Assembly (NCBI GenBank): GCA_025201345.1
Contig: JAIXMG010000025.1
Location: 248,001 to 312,000, forward strand
Direction of reading: 5' to 3'
DNA length: 64,000 bases
Source: Thamnidium elegans
Taxonomy: Eukaryota; Mucoromycota; Mucoromycetes; Mucorales; Mucoraceae
The notes beneath the pieces are model-generated. The model ran no database searches and was not told the origin of the DNA. It worked only from the letters and a program-made list of their open reading frames with translations. Positions 25,744 through 37,160 of this stretch are shown here, one piece after another; position 1 is the first letter of the stretch, and each line of letters opens with the position of its first letter. The position numbers and the translations under genes are program-made.

Positions 25744-26560
25744 TTTTTTTTTTTAAAAAAATAAAAAGGGAAAATATGTGTGGAGTAAAAAAAAAAAAAA
25801 GTAAAAAGATATGGAAAAAAAAACTGCTTTTTATAGTGTATTTTGCGGGAAAGTAGGTGTCGGGATGTGACTTTTTTGCTTTCATAAGCAACCACACGGT
25901 ATTCCCGACCGAGGTTTTCGGTTTTTTAAAACCCAGTTTGGGTCCATAAAACCTTCCTATTTGGGAATGGACAATTTTGCGATGGGGGGTGCTGCTTCAT
26001 TTAAAAAAAAAATCATTCTAGTTTATTATTGGTTATATTCGAAAATACAGATAGTACATAGGATAGGAATATAATGCCATAGTATAATAGTATTAGATAT
26101 ACTACTGTATAGAAGGCAGCGAAAAGAGACAGGGAATGAAAAGACAATAATAATAATAAAAAAAAACTTAATTATGACTAGTAGATATTGTGAGCATTAA
26201 TTATTTTACCTGTTGAATTATTTATACAATTACAAATTATTCGTTTGAGTACCTCTCTTGTATTGACTCATAAACATGTATTCCTGTTTCGTACTGGAAT
26301 ACTTTTCCTTTACCGTGTTCTATAAATAATAGAGGTACTATTTTTTATAGCTAATCACGTTGAATAAACTTTATATAAACCCTTTCTTTGTTTAAATTCT
26401 TTTCTTATCTGCTTTTGTTCTTCTTCTTTTCTTTTCCATATATGCTATTGTAAATGCCAGAAGCTTTACTCCGAAGAAAAAGACGGCAAAAGTACGATGT
26501 GCGGATGATGAGAATACAGAGCAAACATACAGTCACGCCAAATTAATCGCGGGTCATGCA
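25744..26560. other. Galactokinase upstream region and spacer
   Basis: About 800 bp without a convincing gene. A/T runs directly precede the galactokinase ATG. I recognise no operator or RNA gene. Confidence 0.4.
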
Positions 26561-26569
26561 TGCGTCCTT

Positions 26570-27034
26570 TTCAATAAAACTAAGTTTTTCTCATTACCAT
26601 CGTAATTCAATACCGCATGCTTTTAACAGATATAACAAATGAAACCTGTGGACCTAATATTCCATCCAAAGAAAGCAAACCTTGGGGATATTTTCTACCC
26701 AGTAAACACGGTGTTTCTCGAAATGCCATTGCAAAGACTGTCGAGCTGCCAAAGCCCACAGTATAGCAGAATAAAGCGAACAGGAGCACCAAAAAAAAAT
26801 TTTGATGAAAGAGCCGAAAGACATTAGGGAGCGTACTGTTAAGAATAATCCATTTGCATCTCTGGTGGGCTGGAACGCGGAATTCGCAGCGCAAACACTC
26901 CAGCTAGAAATATAACCGGTTTGAAGGTTGTAATCGAAGAACAGTGGAAGAAACTGAGTTTGGGGCTGGCAGATCGTTTGGCCTCTAATATGTCAGACCG
27001 GTGTCAAGCAAGAATGTCAAGCAATCCAGGCTCG
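26570..27034 (+). pseudogene. Tc1/mariner transposase relic lacking the catalytic core
   Basis: Three frames must be combined. One gives a helix-turn-helix like that of Tc1/mariner (GVSRNAIAKTVELPKPTV, 26715-26765), the next continues RIKRTGAPKKNFDERAERH (26770-26826), and a third continues RERTVKNNPFASLVGWNAEF (26828-26888). Then comes a short piece that looks like a mariner C-terminus (IEEQWKKLSLGLADRLASN, then MSDRCQA, 26935-27015). The DDE catalytic part between is absent, so this is a deleted relic. Its last frame runs directly into the Fanzor-like stretch. Confidence 0.6.
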
Positions 27035-27678
27035 GTAATATCATTATTCCGCGAAATAATTAATGAATATGAACAATTGCAAGAAAGATTTAATGTAACT
27101 GTTTCTACTGCTGCTATCCTCGACTCTGTTAATTCATCTGAAAATATCAGCAATTATATCCAGTCAATTGATAGTTCTTCTACTAATGTGCTTGCTACTA
27201 TGCGAAATACTTTAACTCAAGCAAGGAATAATTTCATTGTTAGCGAAACCATCATCCTTCAAGGCGATAAAAAACCAAAATACCCTTGGCAATCTTTGGC
27301 GACGGAATGTTTAATAAAGACGGTGTTCCCATTAGAGGTAATCTCCAAGGTGTTACCTCAATATATAAAAATCTAAGACGAAGAGAGCAACTCGGGGAAT
27401 TATGTTTAATAGACATCAATGAGTTTCGAACTTTTGTAGTAAGTGGACATCATTCAATTGGTATAAAATAGGGAATTTATAAATTAATTGCTTTAACGTA
27501 GGTCTGTAATAATTACGAACAGTTCTCTTCCAATAAATTTTAAAGTCCTCCTTTCACTCATTGCGAAACACTCTTATGGAATCGTGTTACAAATGCTGCT
27601 CGAAATAGGTGGGATATATCCTCACCCATCTGGGTAGGGTGTGGAAGACCTGAAATATTTTGCAGGCAACAACAATAA
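27035..27678 (+). pseudogene. Decayed Fanzor-like (eukaryotic TnpB-type) RNA-guided nuclease gene
   Basis: Frame-shifted remains of a protein whose C-terminal half follows the Fanzor/TnpB layout. FGDGMFNKDGVPIRGNLQGV (around 27288-27345) is followed by LRRREQLGELCLIDINEFRT (27373-27431), like the KGH../DEFRTS segment before the zinc ribbon. A remnant of the ribbon follows, then LLWNRVTNAARN (around 27573-27608), matching the RuvC-III motif RDxNAARN with the catalytic Asp changed to Val, and the ending GRPEIFCRQQQ before TAA at 27676. A frameshift near 27285 and stops at about 27469 onward prove decay. Family knowledge: Fanzors are found inside eukaryotic transposons, including mariner. The assignment is from recalled motif similarity and needs a profile search. 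Confidence 0.55.
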
Positions 27679-28318
27679 TTATACCGCCACTTTGAATGTG
27701 GTGTACCCAGCACTTGATAGTTTTACACAAACAAAAACAAAAAATAAAATATTTATCAGTTTTCTTTGGGAGTGTAAGCAAGGTTTGTGTTACTTTTTTT
27801 AAAGGTCAGTTATGCTTCCGTGGAAAAAGTATTTCCTGGTTTTTTCCAGTATATGCCAAAAATAAAATAAAGTAAAATGGTCTTTTTAAAGTTTTACTGT
27901 AAGAATAAACTGTTCTTTCTTTTTTTTTTTAGTAAACTTTGTATAACGAGAAAAATAAAAAAGAGTCAGGGCTATAGTTGATTACTTAAGCCGAAGCTAA
28001 AAAAGGCCTTTTTTTTTTGTATTTTGTGGGGGAAAAGGTATCCAATAGAAAAAGAGAGATACTTGAGCTCGGTCATGCTTTTTACCGCGGTGTTGCAACA
28101 AAAACTTTTTTTTTTTTTTTTTTTTTTACTAGGAGGATAATATTAACTAGATCAAGAGTCCTTTTTTTTTTTCTCGTATACCATTTCTCTTTAAATTATA
28201 GTCGATCTTTATTTTTCTCGAGCAAGGTAAAAAATGAGGGAAAAAAGAAAAAGTCTTTATTATTAGTTTTTTTAATGACTAATAGAATGAGGTCATTTTT
28301 TTATATTATTAGTTTAAA
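27679..28318. other. Spacer and bZIP upstream region
   Basis: AT-rich, with several T runs (one of about 22 nt near 28107-28128). No gene seen. Any guide-RNA region or inverted-repeat terminus of the preceding relic would lie here, but I cannot recognise one. Confidence 0.4.
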
Positions 28319-28357
28319 ATGAATAATAATACTCAACCTTGGATGATGCCGCCAGGT

Positions 28358-28390
<33 letters not shown>

Positions 28391-29795
28391 AAGAGAATAC
28401 CCATTAGCATATCTCTCTCTCTCTCTCTCTCCTTTTTTTTAATTTGTTTGTTGCATGGTACGTCTGGATTCTTACTTACTAACTAATACATATTCAGAAC
28501 ACGGACCAGAGCAATATAATTACATGATATCAAGACCACCTGGTTCTGTGTTACCAATGCCACCACTACACACGCGAGACGAATTATCCATGTCACCACC
28601 AGCGCAGGCGCTTGATTATGACCAAACCAAATTCCCTAAAGGTGGTAACCGAGCTGTCATTCCATCCAAAAGAGCCGCTCAAAATCGAGCTGCTCAAAAA
28701 GCTTTTCGACAAAGAAGAGAACAATATATCAAGGATTTAGAAATCAAGGCAAAAGAAATGGAAGATTGGCAAAACGAGTTGGATAAATTAAGAAATGAAA
28801 ATGGTAGATTGCTTGATAGAGTCTCGGTGTTGGAGAAACAAGTGTCTATCTTGACAGGTGGCGATGCAACTAAAATACCCGTCGTTGAACCCGTCGTACG
28901 CATTAGTAATGAAGTTCAGGTTGAGTTACCTCATTCTTCTAATATGATTGAAGCCAATGATACGATGCGAAGAGTAAGTGAGGTTAATGATATAATGCAT
29001 AGAACAAGTGAAGTGAATGAAACAATGCGCAGAGCAAGCGAGGTGAATAGTACGATGCGAAGAGAAAGTGAAGTGAATGAGACAATGCGCAAAGCAGATG
29101 AAGTAAACGATACGATGCGCAGACTAAGTGAAGTAAGCGATAATATGCGCAGAGATAGTACGTCAACCAAGCGAACGTATCAAGAAGTATCACCGTTACA
29201 TCACTGTGAACAAGAACTAGAAAATAATTTACAAATAGATCCAACAACATTTTCACCTGTACCATTACGAGCACCTAACCAAACCCAATTCCATACTCAT
29301 GAAAAGAACTCTATTGAAAAGAGACGTAAAATAAAAGAATCGTCTGTACTAGACCAATCACAAAATATAGGACCACCACAGAATATAACGCAAGCACAGA
29401 ATATAACGCAAGCACAGGATATAGTGCAAGCACAGAATATAGATCAAGCGCAAAATATAGGACAGACACAAAATATAGGACAACCACCTATATTACCATC
29501 ACTACCACCATCAGTGACAGATAATCCTATATTACAATATGCAACAAATGAATACTGGAATAATAATATGCAAGTACCTGATTTCGATTTGGATTTCGAT
29601 TTCGATCCATTCTTTGAAGATGAATTTGGACCGACACTTACAAATAATAATGATTTCTTACCGAATGCTAATAGTGGACAAGTTTTAGATGATTTATTTG
29701 CAATGTTACAGACAAGACAAAGACCTCCGATTACTCCTAATACTACTACTGAAGATGACACTGAAGTTAATAAAAATACTTCAAGTGTGTCCTAG
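28319..29795 (+). CDS. Yap/AP-1-type bZIP transcription factor with two tandem-repeat tracts
   Basis: Two exons encode 444 residues. Exon 1 (28319-28355) gives MNNNTQPWMMPP and splices to 28498. The 142-nt intron contains (CT)n and a perfect TACTAAC branch site (around 28476). The basic region RAAQNRAAQKAFRQRREQYI (around 28670-28730) has the NxxxQxxFR signature of fungal Yap/Pap1 factors, followed by a leucine zipper. Downstream are six units of a 10-residue repeat (VNETMRRASE type, 28980-29160), then six or seven 6-residue units (QNITQA type, 29365-29485), and an acidic, Phe-rich stretch (FDLDFDFDPFFEDEFG, around 29585) that looks like an activation domain. No Cys-rich redox domain of Yap1 was seen. 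A nuclear DNA-binding role is expected; the targets are unknown. Confidence 0.85.
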
Positions 29796-30024
29796 TTTTT
29801 TTTTTTTTTTTTTTTTTTTTTCGTTGAGGTAACTATCTTTTTTGTACATATTTATTTATTGATCCCACACGCAATTATATATTCCTTTTTAATAAAGTAG
29901 CTTTTTTGCATTTAGAAGCTAAAATGAAAAAAAGGGGGGGGGGAGAGAAGCGGTTGTTTAACATTGTTGATTATATAATACAATTGGAAAGGTGGAAAAA
30001 ACTGGGAAAGCTGGTAACTAATAA

Positions 30025-30057
<33 letters not shown>

Positions 30058-31749
30058 GAGGTTTTTTTTTCATTTAAAAATGTCACTTTATTTGGTCGCC
30101 TTTGAGACATTATTTTTTAAACAATAAAGAGTTTGAGAAATCAAATTTTTGCCTGCTAAAAAGGGCCTACTAGTAATGTAAAAGAAGACCAAATAAAGTG
30201 ACCAACTGATTTTCGAAAAAATGATCAGGTGAAGTTAAAAAAAAAAACGACCAATTGGACCTCAAACTTATAAAGAGAAACCATTTAGTGGGGTCTTCAT
30301 CCCCTTGATAGGTTATATAAACGGATCTCCCCTCCCAAGAATCGATTTCCAGAAACTGGTTTTTAAAAAATAAAAAGTGGTGTCATACTCCTCATGTGTC
30401 TGTGTAAAAAAAAAAAACCTATCCCCAGGTTTTTACTTTGTGTACAGTGCGGCTGGTAAATTTTGTCGGTTATCTAAAAATAAATGACGCTACCAAGAAA
30501 ATGATTGACCAGTTGTTAGCAAATGATTGTCTCTTCATTGTAAGCTTGTCATATATAAGCAAATGTTTATTAAAGTAAGCAGTTAATTAGAAGTTTGTTT
30601 CGTTATAGCAATTGATGTTTTGGCCCTTAGAGTATCTAAATAATCCATGGAGACCACTGAGGCGTACATTGTTACATGCATCTTCAATTCTTTTGCGACA
30701 CATTTTCTTCATTCATCAACAATTGATACAATTCGATGCAGAAAAGCAGTAGATTATTGCTCAAACACCTTATGATCGGAACTCATCCTGTTTCTGAGCC
30801 AAGAAGGTGCAAAAAACGCATATATTTGACTTTTTGCGTATCCAGCAGACATGCGTAGGTTTGAGTGCGAAAAAAAACGGCAGGAATCACCTAAAAAAGT
30901 CTTTTAAAGCTGCTGTCTATTAGGCTAAAATAAAGGATTTGCTTGCATAACCTGTACAAAAACTGGTCAAATTATTCATTATGTATTACCATAATGCATC
31001 CAATACTGTCTTGTTTATCATGTTGCATTTGTTAAATTTTATAATAGAGCATTCTTTATTCTATACAAAATAATATAGTTTATGAGATTCCTCTCAAACA
31101 CGTTTGAATGGGTTCCTTGAAGCTTTTTGTTTTTTACCTTAGCGAAGCGAAGGTGCAAAAACAACAAAATCAAGCCATTATATTAAGTGTCTAGGTGATT
31201 GTAATAAAGTTCACCCAATTTTCATTGATTTTATTCATTTGCTCTTGCAGATACAACATACAGTACATGTAACGCTACCTTTTTTGGATAGCTGCCTTTA
31301 TGGCTGCATTTATACTTGGGCTCATTTACAATAGCTGGGCAAATGAAATAGCTCAATATCTGCCAACTGTGTTTAAACGGCAAACTTGAGCAAATGGAAT
31401 GTCGGCTAACTGGGTTCTATTCTAACAAATAGTTTATCTAGCATCATTACTGTTCCTGGATCGTTACAGAAGCGAGGCAATATCTTTGATTTAGAAAAGC
31501 AAAGCATTATGAAGCACTAATGAGCACTAAGTTATAAATTCCATCTACATTTCCATCATACAACAGTTGAATCCACAAATCTCCGAGGTTTTATAGGCTT
31601 TTCTCCACCTTTTGTTTGGCCATTTAAAACTTTTGAAGAATAGAAGTGTATAAAAAGTTTTATTTATTACACGTGATACTTGGTGATATGTGTAGTCATA
31701 CAAATAAAAATTCTACTCGTTTTTCATTTTTTTTTTTTTTTTTTTTTGC
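29796..31749. other. Long intergenic region with a foldback and no supportable gene
   Basis: Nearly 2 kb. It contains a G run at 29934-29943, an A run near 30030-30054, and a perfect 16-bp inverted repeat (30082-30097 and 30187-30202). A small imperfect hairpin sits around a GCGAAGCG centre at 31128-31164. Short protein-like stretches exist (near 30620-30750) but carry no start or family resemblance. Confidence 0.5.
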
Positions 31750-32984
31750 ATGTCGTTTTTTAATAACTTGGTTGGATCTATTAATTCAGTAGTAGATTCA
31801 GTAGTAGATATTTACTCAAATGCAAATACGTTTCCAAATACAGTTATTCGATTGAACGGACGTAACTTTACTATTACAAAGTTATTAGGTGAAGGGTATT
31901 ACAAGGACCTTTATGTAAACATATCATATTTTAACGTTACTTTGATGTAGCGGTTTTTCATTTGTTTATTTAGCTCAAGATGAACAAAAGCAAATGTACG
32001 CTGTAAAAACCATTCGATGTCAATTGGGAAAAGAAGTAGCTGCTAATGCTGTACGTGAAGCCATCATTACAGATAGATTCCAGCATCCTAATATTATAAA
32101 GATTGTGGTGAGATTGACAAGATATATATATATCCCATATGCATACTCATTCAATTGTTTTGTTGCTTATAGGATATGTGTATGATTAAAGAAGAAGATG
32201 GTAGTAAAACAGTATATATTATTATGCCGTTTTATAAAGTAATTGCTTTTTTTTTTGAGGTGGTACAATAATAAATGCACTGACACTTTTTTCTTTTTTT
32301 TTTTGCTAGAGAGGAAATATTCAGGATTTAATTGATAAGAGCAATCAATTAGGAAAGAGTATATCGGAAAAACACATACTATCATTATTTCGCGGTATTT
32401 GTCAAAGTATACAAGCGATGGTGAATTATACAGATCGATTAGGTGCTCGTAAACATTGGGCACATCGAGATATTAAACCAGCGTAACGTATATCTTTTGG
32501 TTCAAAAATAAATACATGCTAACATACTTCCTATAGTAACGTGCTATTATCAGATGATGGTAAAACTCCAATATTGATGGACTTTGGATCTGCGCGATTA
32601 GCAAGGCTAGATATCACAGACCGAAAGCGTGCTATGAAACAACAAGATGATGCAGCAGAAAACTGTTCCATGCCGTTTAGAGCACCTGAATTATTTGATG
32701 TTAAAGTAGGTACGCGCATTGATGAAAAAATAGATATTTGGTCTTTGGGGTGTACACTATTTGCTATGGCTTATGGCGAATCTCCTTTTGAAATGACGGT
32801 AAATCAGCAAGGTGGTACTATGGCACTTGCTGTTCTTAATCGACAATTCTTTTTTCCTCATGCTAAACAGTATTCTAAACAACTGCAAAACCTGATATCG
32901 CTCATGTTAAATACGGATCCTAAACTTAGACCTGATATTGATGCAGTTATAAAAGCAATTGATAAGATGATGGTACATTATTAA
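31750..32984 (+). CDS. STK16: STK16/Env7-type Ser/Thr protein kinase (NAK family)
   Basis: Five exons. The first intron (31896-31950) splits the glycine loop and, when removed, gives GEGGFSFVYLAQDE with the VAIK-type lysine in MYAVKT. The catalytic loop is HRDIKPAN (its Asn comes after the intron near 32486-32536), with DFGSAR (around 32580) and the APE-like segment MPFRAPELFD. The loop GGFS and the conserved SMPFRAPEL block place it with STK16 and yeast Env7, membrane-associated kinases of the Golgi or vacuole. The N-terminus (MSFFNNLVGSINSVV) could carry lipid anchoring but lacks an N-terminal glycine. All catalytic residues are intact. It ends 30 bp from the convergent protease gene. A decayed partial copy lies at 34.8-35.5 kb. 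Confidence 0.87.
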
Positions 32985-33012
32985 AAGAAAGAAAGAAAAC
33001 AATTTTTATTTT

Positions 33013-33571
33013 TTATTGTGCAAATAGTTTGCCTGCTTGTACTACAGAACTTTCAGCAATATTAACACTGAGACCTGTATAATGATACATCAAATAAAAT
33101 GAGCGGAAGAAAGGTCCTCCCAAGTAAACATTTTCGTCTGTACCTCCTCCAATCGCCGTGTAACAGCTTGAACCGTCATTTTGTTGGTATATAAACTGGT
33201 CAGCGGGGATATGTGCATTGACACCTGCTGCAAATTGAATCACGAACCATGGTGCTGTTGTCATGGCTTTACAATCAATAGTGTATGTATTAAGTTGAGC
33301 ATTAAATGTAGCACCTAGTGCGGCATTGATGGCGTCGGCTGTAGAACGAGGTAAAGTAATAATAGGACTACTAGAATCTATTTTACCGTGACCTCCTGAA
33401 GAAAATTTAAACTGTTGCGTTATGTTGGCATACTTTAATTGAAGTCCTGTAATAGGAATCTTCCAAAAGGGAGAATTAAACCCTTGCAAAGGGACTAGTG
33501 GCAATTTATATACTGGGTCCTTGTATAAAGTTTTATCAACACCTAGTATATAAAGTGTAAGTTATATAAAG

Positions 33572-33607
<36 letters not shown>

Positions 33608-33741
33608 TTCACTTACCAAGTATGAATGCAGATGATGAAATGTCATTAAAGTCAAAACGTTTACGATAAGTGGATGAACCGGATTTAATGATTCCTGTTG
33701 AAACAACATCATCACCAGCTTTATCATATATTTATATAAGT

Positions 33742-33772
<31 letters not shown>

Positions 33773-34574
33773 GGTATTTCACAAGTACCTGCACGTTTAA
33801 AAGCTCCTGAAAATGGGTTTGTGATGGGTGGTAAATCGAACTTCATTTGTGTCTTGGTCCAATCGATACTACCAAATCCTCCCATACCCAACCTAGCATC
33901 TACAAAACTAATATGTTGGTAAAAGAATAAAAAGTATGCTTTTTTTTTTTTTACCAGCGGGTGCAGTATATCCTTTAGGATAATCTACTTTATAAGCTTC
34001 ACCGATTAAATGACGAGGGATTGTAAACTTGTCTGCAAAAGTAATGGCATCCTATTTCGATATATATACAATATATAAGTTTTTGTCTTTTGGATAAGCT
34101 TATATATGCACTTACAAGCTCTGGCTTTAACTGAACATGACTTCCATCCAAATAATTCATATCAACGCTAAGTGGAAACTGAAAATTTGTAGAAGATGCT
34201 TGGGCATGGAATTTTTCATTATCAGGTACAGATAAACAAGCGCTGGAGTTACATTTATCAGACATAACCCAAGTAATGGGTGATGAAGTGTCAAAGATAC
34301 CTGTGAATTTTTGACGTGGATTACCTATAGAAAATGGTAGTGTTGGCTATTGTTGATAAGAAGAAGGTTAGATATTTTTTTTTTTTTTTTTTTTTTTTTT
34401 GTTATCAAATATGTAACATACTACGCCTTTAACAAAGGTAAGTTTAATTCTTGGAATCTCTACGCCGGTATCAAACGCTGGGAAGATTTCATCCTTGATA
34501 GTGGGAAATGATGGTAACGCAGATATGCTGTAAAAGCATAAAAGCATAAATATAATAATTATTTTTGGATACAT
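33013..34574 (-). CDS. Pepsin-fold (A1) aspartic-protease-like secreted protein with altered catalytic triplets
   Basis: Multi-exon gene starting with a signal peptide (MYPKIIIIFMLLCFYSISA). The fold is that of A1 pepsins: FSIGNPRQKFTGIFDTSSPI for the first active-site strand, DARLGMGGFG for the conserved turn, and a C-terminal lobe with KIDSSSPIITLP and YLGGPFFRSFYLMYHY. Canonical triplets are DTG and D(T/S)G; here they read DTS and DSS, with the glycine replaced by serine at both sites while both catalytic Asp residues remain. Two Cys pairs are typical of the family. It may be a weakly active or non-catalytic member. Three introns contain uninterrupted A or T runs of 20-30 nt (minus-strand introns near 33565-33606, 33745-33771 and 34376-34400). 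Confidence 0.8.
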
Positions 34575-34799
34575 TTTTTATGTAAGAATAATACAAAAAG
34601 GAAGATCGCTTCTTCTTTTTTCTGAAGAATAAATAAATATATATGTTATGTATCTGGGGGGTTGTGTGAGAGAGACGGCGTATATATTTTCATATCCTTA
34701 GTCATGTAGGAGACCCATTCTATTTCTCGTGCAGTAACAATTTACTCCCTGCTTTCAACTCCCTAATTAGCTTATCCTTTTTTCTTTTCTTTTCTTTTG

Positions 34800-35470
34800 T
34801 GAAGTCATTGTTACAGAAAAATTCCAACAGCTCTAATATTATAGATACTGTGGTAATATCAATAAACTAATAGGTTATGGATGCGCCTTAATTGTTTTTT
34901 TCTATAGGTTATGACTAAAGAATACGACGATAGAATAGTATATGTCATTACGCCGTTTTTTTTTTTTATATATAGAGTAACAAAATTTTCTCGGTGGTAC
35001 AATGATAAATTACATTTACTCTTTTTTTTTTGGGAGGAAATACTCAATTTTTGATAATAAATTTAGTAATCAATCGAGGGGGAAAAGAGTACATTCGAAA
35101 AAAAAAAACTATACACTATTATTGTTTACTTGTCAAAATGAACAAGCTATGGATGTTTTTTGGGGGGTGTCAATATAAATTATGCGCCTCGAAATATTAA
35201 ATCGGCACATGTGTATTTACTGATATTACTCTGTGATCAGATGTAAAAACACCTATATACTGATGGATCTGCGCCATTCGTAAGGTTAGTTACTACATAT
35301 CGAAAATATTGAAATGAAACAAGATGATGCAGCAGAAAAATTGTTCTATGCCATTTAGAGCACCTGAATCATTTGATGTCAAAGTAGGTATACGCTATTG
35401 ACTGGAAAAAAGTAGATATTCGGTTAATCTCCTTTTTTTTAAAAAAAAAAATGACAGTAGATCGATGTGA
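34800..35470 (+). pseudogene. Decayed partial duplicate of the STK16-type kinase gene
   Basis: Nucleotide similarity to 32060-32800 in the same order. 34800-34858 matches 32061-32116, 34907-34960 matches the exon at 32172-32235, and 34990-35090 matches the intron-exon border at 32258-32360. 35321-35396 matches 32641-32716 most closely, including ACAAGATGATGCAGCAGAAA. Frames are broken throughout and blocks such as the catalytic loop are partly lost. Intron-derived sequence is retained, so it arose from genomic DNA and not from a retrocopy. Short direct repeats flank it (34751-34776 and 35490-35513). Confidence 0.82.
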
Positions 35471-35640
35471 GCTTGTTTGTACCAGTAATGCTTCAACTCC
35501 CTAATAACTTATCTTGCTATTCCCTCCCTCAATATAATAATGAACAGAAATATGGTATAAAGTTTTTTATTATTATAGTTATTATTTAGGGGGAAAAAAC
35601 TTATCATGCAAAGAGATGAAGAGAAAGAGAGAGAGGGTAT

Positions 35641-36948
35641 TTAATAAGTTTTGAGATCTTCCGACGAGTTTCCGACATTATTTGGTCCTGCCACGTCTAT
35701 GATAGTAGTACGAGGAACACTAGAATCTCCTTGGCCATTATCTTGCTGATGATCTTCTAATGGGTTGATAACTTGTTGGATAGGTTCCGGTTGAACACTT
35801 TCTCGTCGACTTCGACTGCTTGGTTCTTGTATCATCTCCAAATCATCATCGTTAAAACCAAATTCATTATTTCTATGTATACGAACTACTTTACGAGTAG
35901 AATGTGGAATCGAGCTGAAATTACTGGTTAAAGGGTTTCTCGAGATATGGTGCTTATGATCATCGTTTTGGTCTTGCTCGGGATTTGATTTAATCCCTCT
36001 CATTGCGTTAGTAATATTAGTGTCGTAACCAACCAACACTATAATGCAAATTGATGTCAGTGGCCAAAGGATATAAAGAGTAATCAAGTTATAAGCGTCC
36101 TGATAAAAGGGAGAGGTTTTTTTTTTAGACATTTTGTAGTGGGTATATTTCGTTTATACTTACAACAAGTAAATAAATGGCGCAAACAGTATTAACAACA
36201 GATAAAATGAAAGTTCGAATTACATTTGTAAGCACGATAGAGATGTATAAAGTTATGTTTCCACTGATACCAAGTGACCGAACTTTTAAGACATGATTTA
36301 TTAGTATGGTAGTGACCATGAGGCTGACATACACATCTATTATACTGTCAGTCACAGTATACCCAGCTACAAGCTATATATAAAATAAATTAAATATAAA
36401 AAATAAGTAGAATAACAATTATAGTAAAAAAAATTACTTTGTATTTTTCCCTGAATATACAGACACCAAGATTATTTACGAAAATATTAGTAGACATGAC
36501 GTCGAATACGGCAAAGATTAGCCTTGCAACAAGTAAGATAGTGTGTAAGACAACAAACAATATATACCACCTTTGGGGTACAACAGCCATTACACGAAGT
36601 AAGAGTATGATTATACTAGCTAAAACTCCCAAATGAAAAAAAGCGTTGCCTGTTCTACCAGTAATTTGACAAGTAGTGTATGTTGTACTATCTAGAGCAT
36701 GAATAAAAATATATATATATAAATAAAATAGTGGAGAGGGTTTATAATAATTACCTTAGATTAAAAGAAGAAAATAATATACTTTTAGTAAATAGACCTA
36801 TAGCCATAATAATTTTTAAAGCACGGATTTTCCACCTATGATGCTTTGAATTGTGTAGACAAGAAGCAATTAACTGTAGTGCAAGAGCCATTGTAGCACC
36901 TTCCAATACAAGGTTACCTATTAGCATATATGGTATGGGTTTATCCAT
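35641..36948 (-). CDS. Seven-helix integral membrane protein of unknown function
   Basis: Four or more exons. About seven hydrophobic helices are seen across exons (e.g. LIGNLVLEGATMALALQLIA, ASIIILLLRVMAVV, ILFVVLHTILLVARLIFAVF, VYVSLMVTTILI, ILSVVNTVCAIYLLVV, ITLYILWPLTSICIIVLVGY). A hydrophilic C-terminal tail of about 120 residues follows, rich in Asp, Gln, Ser and Arg. The start is the complement of 36946-36948 (MDKPIPYMLIG). The topology resembles receptor-like seven-helix proteins that are common in Mucoromycota, but no family signature is recognised. Stop TAA is at 35641-35643 (complement). Confidence 0.65.
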
Positions 36949-37160
36949 AGAAATAATTAATAGAAACAAAGAAAAAGAAAAACCCTTCTAAAAAGTATCT
37001 TTTTTTTTAAAAAAAAAAAAAACTGACAGATTCATATAAAAAAAAAAGTTTCAGAAAATGAAACACAAAAATGTACTTTAGGACTCCGATTTTTTACCCA
37101 ACCTTTTTTTTTTTTGTGATATACCTCTCTTTTTTAAATAAACAAACAAAAACAAAAAAA

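Noticed and set aside
28980..29160. Regular 30-nt spacing that could look like a CRISPR array
   Set aside because: The units are contiguous, coding, in frame and lack unique spacers; it is a protein tandem repeat in a eukaryote.
28931..29274. Long antisense open stretches over the bZIP repeats
   Set aside because: They mirror the 30-nt coding repeats in sense frames; composition is repetitive Leu/Ser and the sense strand has the bZIP domain.
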